NCBI RefSeq assembly: GCF_015461845.1
Contig: NZ_JACOPW010000011.1
Location: 144,973-208,972 of the forward strand
Direction: 5' to 3'
DNA length: 64,000 nt
Origin: Pseudomonas mucoides
GTDB taxonomy: Bacteria; Pseudomonadota; Gammaproteobacteria; Pseudomonadales; Pseudomonadaceae
In this document: positions 58,089 to 64,000 of the stretch, in pieces
Layout: the number at the start of each line of letters is the position of its first letter
Numbering within the stretch: the first letter of the stretch is position 1
Translations under genes and position numbers: made by a program
Notes under the pieces: generated by a model
Database searches by the model: none
The model's input: only the letters and a program-made list of their open reading frames with translations
Told to the model about the DNA's origin: nothing

Positions 58089-59795
58089 GCAGCACCGTTT
58101 TTGAGGTGAGCACGCCGTCGAGCAATTCAAAACGCAGATCGGCATCGGCCAAGGTGGAGGGGCGATGGCTGATCAGGATGCGTGTACGTCCGGCAAACAG
58201 TCGGTCGATGGCCTCGATCACTTCGCGCTCAGTGGCTTCATCCACTGCCGAGGTGGCTTCGTCGAGCACCAGAATCAGCGGGTCCTGCAAGAGTGCCCGG
58301 GCAATGGCGATGCGTTGTTTCTGCCCGCCCGACAGCTGCTGGCCGCGCTCGCCCAACGGACTGTCGAGGCCTTCGGGCAACGACTCGATCAGGCTGTCGA
58401 GTTGCGCCAGTCGCGCGACTTCGGCAATCGCCTCGCGACTGGCGTGCGGTACGGCATAAGCGAGGTTGTCAGCGAGGCTGCCGCGAAACAACACGATGTC
58501 CTGACTGACCACGGCAATCCGCTGGCGCAACTGGAACAGATCCAGCTCCCGCAGGTCGACCTCCCCCAGCAATACGCGGCCGGACTGCGGATCATGATGG
58601 CGTTGCAGCAGGTCGATCAGGGTTGATTTACCGACCCCGGAGCCGCCGCTGAGAGCGACTTTCAAACCGTAGGGAATGCGCGCTTCGATACCGCGCAAGG
58701 TGGTCGGGCGACCGGGATGACTGAAGTGCACATCGTCGAATCGCAGGTCACCCGAAGTCGGCATGGGTTGTGGCTGGACCGGCGTCAGGACGGTCGGCTC
58801 TTCGCCGCGCAATTCCATCACGCGCCCAAGACTGACGGTCATCCGTTGAATGGCGACGTAGAGCCCGAGCAGGCTCTGAACCGGCCCGACGGCCATGCCC
58901 AGATAAGTAGAAAACGCGATCAAGGCGCCCAACTGCCAGGTCCCCTGCACCACCCAGTACCCGCCAATCAAAAACGCACAGGCCCGGGACAACGACGTCA
59001 GTGTTCCCGGTACGGCCTGGGTAAAAAACTCGGTGACTTGCAGGCGCAGCAATTGGCTCATGTAGCCCTGACCCAGCGTTTCCAGACGCCGTGCTTCACG
59101 CTGTTGCTGGCCGGCGGACTGGATGAATTTCATCACCGGCAGTGTCTCGACCATGAACGAGGACATGTCCGCCGAGCGCTCGCGCAATTGCCGCACATCG
59201 CGCTCGACCTTGCGCCGCATCCAGCGCAGCCAGAGCACGTCGAGGGGGATCAGCACCAATGCTAACAACGAGAGTTTCCAGGACAGGGTCAGCAGCATCG
59301 CCACCGCGCAGACCAGACCGATCACACTCGATACCGCCGAAAACAGCGAGTCCACGGCAAAGCGCTGAATCTCCGCGACGTCGCCATCGAGGCGCGACAT
59401 CAGGTCGCCAATCCGCCGCTGACCGTAAAAGCTCGGAGAGAGCGTCTGCAAATGCCGATAAAGATCATCGCGCAGCGCAAACAAAATCCGCCCGGACAAC
59501 CGCGTGTGCAAGTAGCGGTTGATGCCCGACAGCGCCGTGCCAAGCAGCCCGGCGACGATCATCAACCCGGCAATCAACACCAGCATCGCAAAATTGCGCG
59601 CCAGCAGGCCATCGTCGATCAGTAGCTTGGTCAACCAGGGTTGCACCAACACCAGCAGCGAGGCACACACCGACAAACCGAGCAGCCCGGCGATGGCCAA
59701 GCGATGGGGGCGCACGAAGCTGTAGAGCCAGCGCAATGCCGCTTGCAGGGCTTCGGGGTTCTGGCTGTCAATCAGCCGGACGATCAGGCGCTGCA

Positions 59796-59799
<4 letters not shown>
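58078..59799 (-). CDS. qhpF: ABC exporter of QHNDH maturation (QhpF type)
   Basis: This is a 573-residue full ABC half-transporter with six membrane helices in residues 25-320 followed by an ATPase domain. Motifs are Walker A GGSGVGKST (about 395), signature LSGGQKQRIAIARALL, and Walker B LILVLDEATSAVDE. In the QHNDH system the QhpF transporter is proposed to carry the folded or crosslinked gamma subunit to the periplasm, since the gamma leader is not a Sec signal. The gene starts within the regulator's stop (ATGA, 4-bp overlap). Confidence 0.9.
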
Positions 59800-61700
<1,901 letters not shown>

Positions 61701-61759
61701 CAAGCGCTCCGAATCGGTCCGCCCTGCGCTTTTTCAAGTTCAGCGCCCTGCCGCAATCT

Positions 61760-61773
61760 TTACGTTAACGTAA
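61760..61773. promoter_or_regulatory. 14-bp perfect palindrome TTACGTTAACGTAA
   Basis: The palindrome lies 60-73 nt before the sigma-54 activator gene and about 50 bp after the mrdA stop. It resembles the TTACGT-type operators of MerR-family LiuR-like regulators, though I cannot identify the protein. It may control the regulator operon. Confidence 0.5.
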
Positions 61774-61820
61774 GGGCGATGGCAAGTGCCTTATGGCGCT
61801 TGTGATTGCGAAGTAACGAC

Positions 61821-63713
61821 TTACACGTGAGGATCACCTGGCGCTTTGCTCGGGGCGGCGTATTGCGGCTTGAGATGACCGTCCTGATCAAGTAACCAGG
61901 CGTCCATGATCTGCCGCACCACCGGACCGGCGACGCGACCACCGGCCTCGCCGTTTTCGATCATCACCGAGATGACGATCTTCGGGTGCTCAGCCGGAGC
62001 AAAGCCAACGAATAAGGCGTTATCGCGGTTACGCTCCAGGGTTTTCGCCCGGTTGTAGCGCTCGCCCTGCTTGATCGCAACAACTTGCGCGGTACCACTC
62101 TTGCCGGCAATCCGGTATTGAGCCCCGATCGCAGCCGCCCGGGCAATCCCGCGAGCATCGTGCATCACCATCTGCATGCCGTGATTGACCTGTTCCCAGT
62201 CATGCGGATTCTTGAGCAGGATGTTCGGCATCGGGTGCTCATCCACCGGCGCTACGCCATCCACGGTCTTGGCCAGGTGCGGTCGATTCCACACCCCCTT
62301 ATTCGCGATCAGCGCGGTGGCCTGGGCCAATTGCAGCGGAGTGACCTGCATGTAGCCCTGGCCAATGCCGAGGATCACCGTCTCACCAGGAAACCAGGCC
62401 TGACGACGTGTGGCGCGCTTCCAGGCTTGAGACGGCATCAAACCGGCAGACTCTTCGAACATGTCCAGCGAGACTTTCTCCCCGAGGCCGAACATCGCCA
62501 TGTAGTCGTGCAGGCGATCGATGCCCAGCTTGTGGGCGAGGTCGTAGAAGTAGGTGTCGTTGGAGCGCATGATCGCGGCATCCATGTCCACCCAGCCGTC
62601 GCCGCTGTGGTTCCAGTTACGGTATTTGTGGTCGAAATCCGGGAGCTGGTAGTAACCCGGATCGAAGACACGGGTCTGTGGGGTGACGACACCGGCATCG
62701 AGGCCGGCGATGGCCACCTCAGGCTTGATGGTCGATCCCGGCGCGTAGAGGCCGCGCAGCACGCGGTTGAACAGCGGGCGGTCGATGGAGTCATGCAGCG
62801 CCGCGTATTCCTTGAAGCTGATCCCGGTGACGAACAGGTTCGGGTCGAAGCTTGGCTTGCTGACCATGGCCAGCACTTCACCGGTCGATGGGTCGAGTGC
62901 AACGACCGACCCACGACGATCACCCAAGGCTTCTTCGGCGGCTTCCTGAAGTTTGACGTCCAGGCTCAGGACGATGTTTTTACCGGGGACCGGATCGGTG
63001 TGCTTGAGCACGCGCAGCACGCGGCCTTGGGCATTGGTTTCGACTTCTTCGTAACCGACATGGCCATGCAACTCGGACTCATAGAATTTTTCGATGCCGG
63101 TTTTGCCGATGGATTGAGTGCCGCGGTATTCCACGTTGTCCAGGGCTTTGGATTCTTTCTCGTTGATACGACCGACATAGCCGATCGAATGCGCGAAGTG
63201 CGCTCCCATCGGGTAGTGACGCACGAACTGAGGCTCGACATCGATCCCTGGCAGGCGGTACTCGTTGACCGCCAATACAGCGATCTGCTCCTCGCTCAGT
63301 TCATAGAACAGCGTGACCGGCACGAACGGATGACGGGCCTGCTTCATGGCCTTGTCGAACAACGTTCGATCTTCTATCGGCAGGTGCAGGAGGTTGACCA
63401 CCTCATCCAGCTCTTCTTTGACATCCGAAGTGCGTTCGCGGGTGATGGTCAGGTTGAAGCTCGGCCGGTTATCCGCCAGAACCACACCATTGCGGTCGTA
63501 GATCAACCCACGGGTGGGCGTGATCGGCAAGACGTGGACGCGGTTGTTTTCGGAGATGGTCGAGTGGTAGTCGAATTCGACCACTTGCAAGACGTACATG
63601 CGCACCACCAGCGCGCAGGTAATAGCGACGACGAACAAGCCGCAAGCCATCAGTCTTTTATTGACGAGGCGCGTCTCTTTTTCGTGGTCCTTGATCGGTA
63701 TCGGTTCGGGCAT
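61821..63713 (-). CDS. mrdA: Penicillin-binding protein 2 (cell-elongation transpeptidase)
   Basis: This is a 630-residue class B PBP with a single N-terminal membrane anchor (about 22-45), a PBP dimerisation domain and a transpeptidase domain. Catalytic motifs are STIKP (active Ser about residue 330), SND (about 389) and KSGTAQ (about 545). It crosslinks peptidoglycan during rod elongation. The usual partners rodA and rlpA do not adjoin. Instead the gene lies downstream of a 5S rRNA terminator, and the amine-pathway regulator follows it. The product could be the housekeeping PBP2 or a second copy. Confidence 0.93.
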   Translation of the reverse strand: MPEPIPIKDHEKETRLVNKRLMACGLFVVAITCALVVRMYVLQVVEFDYHSTISENNRVHVLPITPTRGLIYDRNGVVLADNRPSFNLTITRERTSDVKEELDEVVNLLHLPIEDRTLFDKAMKQARHPFVPVTLFYELSEEQIAVLAVNEYRLPGIDVEPQFVRHYPMGAHFAHSIGYVGRINEKESKALDNVEYRGTQSIGKTGIEKFYESELHGHVGYEEVETNAQGRVLRVLKHTDPVPGKNIVLSLDVKLQEAAEEALGDRRGSVVALDPSTGEVLAMVSKPSFDPNLFVTGISFKEYAALHDSIDRPLFNRVLRGLYAPGSTIKPEVAIAGLDAGVVTPQTRVFDPGYYQLPDFDHKYRNWNHSGDGWVDMDAAIMRSNDTYFYDLAHKLGIDRLHDYMAMFGLGEKVSLDMFEESAGLMPSQAWKRATRRQAWFPGETVILGIGQGYMQVTPLQLAQATALIANKGVWNRPHLAKTVDGVAPVDEHPMPNILLKNPHDWEQVNHGMQMVMHDARGIARAAAIGAQYRIAGKSGTAQVVAIKQGERYNRAKTLERNRDNALFVGFAPAEHPKIVISVMIENGEAGGRVAGPVVRQIMDAWLLDQDGHLKPQYAAPSKAPGDPHV

Positions 63714-63892
63714 TTCTGCAGCAACTCTGTGACGAAAGACGGGTGCCGATCCGTAGGCTTGAAATCAGTCCGTTAAAAAAACGAGCTGCACCATACCAAA
63801 AACTGCGCGGTTGCTTTAGTGCGATTTCCTCTAACGGTTGCCCTTGAGGGCCTAAATGACGGTCGGTGATGGCACTTTCCTGCGGGCAAAAC

Positions 63893-63925
63893 AAAACCCC
63901 TACCTGCATACGCAGATAGGGGTTT
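63893..63925 (-). terminator. Rho-independent terminator of the 5S rRNA gene
   Basis: On the minus strand AAACCCCTATCTGCGTATGC with AGGTAGGGGTTTTG forms a 12-bp stem with a T-rich tail, just after the 5S 3' end. Confidence 0.88.
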
Positions 63926-63935
63926 CGGAATTTAA

Positions 63936-64000
63936 TCTTGACGATGACCTACTCTCACATGGGGAAACCCCACACTACCATCGGCGATGCATCGTTTCAC
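63936..64000 (-). rRNA. rrf: 5S ribosomal RNA, 3' part (cut by window edge)
   Basis: The minus strand reads GTGAAACGATGCATCGCCGA, then the TGGTAGTGTGGGGTTTCCCC and ATGTGAGAGTAGGTCATCGT segments that are the conserved 3' half of pseudomonad 5S rRNA, ending near 63936. About 55 nt of the 5' half lies beyond the window. It implies an rRNA operon continuing to the right. Confidence 0.95.

Overview
The window is from a fluorescent Pseudomonas of the P. fluorescens complex. The evidence is a near-complete pyoverdine locus, PvdS-type promoters (TAAAT-N16-CGT), many inverted pairs of the short REP palindromes typical of this group (core CGCGAGCARGCTCGCTCCCAC), sigma-54 promoters, and a 5S rRNA end at the right edge.

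Region 1 (1-42.4 kb) is siderophore biology. From the left come the 5' part of pvdA, the ECF sigma gene fpvI, the pvdR-pvdT-opmQ tripartite efflux operon, pvdP (leftward), pvdM-pvdN-pvdO (rightward), pvdE and the receptor gene fpvA. After these lie an alpha/beta hydrolase gene and two giant leftward NRPS genes (the pvdJ type, translationally coupled to the pvdD type), with a type II thioesterase gene and an MFS transporter gene upstream of them. PvdE should carry acylated ferribactin to the periplasm. There PvdP, PvdM, PvdN and PvdO mature the chromophore, PvdRT-OpmQ exports or recycles pyoverdine, FpvA imports the ferric form, and FpvI relays the signal. Five perfect PvdS boxes, all with a 16-nt spacer, sit in front of pvdA, pvdR, pvdP, pvdM and pvdE. 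Reading the adenylation-domain codes gives D-Ala, Lys, Thr, D-Ser, OHOrn, OHOrn. With PvdL (Glu-D-Tyr-Dab, not in the window) this would be a six-residue pyoverdine ending in cyclic hydroxyornithine. pvdF and fpvR are absent from their P. aeruginosa positions, which fits acetyl/cyclic rather than formyl hydroxyornithine.

Region 2 (42.6-48.5 kb) holds mixed chromosomal genes: a GH15 glucoamylase-like enzyme, an unrecognised 129-residue protein, a GlxA-type AraC regulator divergent from an isonitrile hydratase-like DJ-1 protein, an SRPBCC protein and an LprI-like secreted protein.

Region 3 (48.5-61.8 kb) is a quinohemoprotein amine dehydrogenase (QHNDH) system for amine catabolism. The leftward operon peaA-peaB-qhpC-peaD encodes the diheme alpha subunit, the radical-SAM crosslinking enzyme, the small CTQ-bearing gamma subunit and the beta-propeller subunit. 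An aldehyde dehydrogenase gene with a near-consensus sigma-54 promoter follows. A second leftward operon has overlapping genes for a sigma-54 activator, an ABC exporter, a subtilisin-like leader protease and a flavin monooxygenase. Two small hypothetical genes lie between the two operons.

The right end (61.8-64 kb) carries a PBP2 gene (mrdA) and the 3' end of a leftward 5S rRNA gene with its terminator. I found no insertion sequence, prophage, CRISPR array or tRNA.
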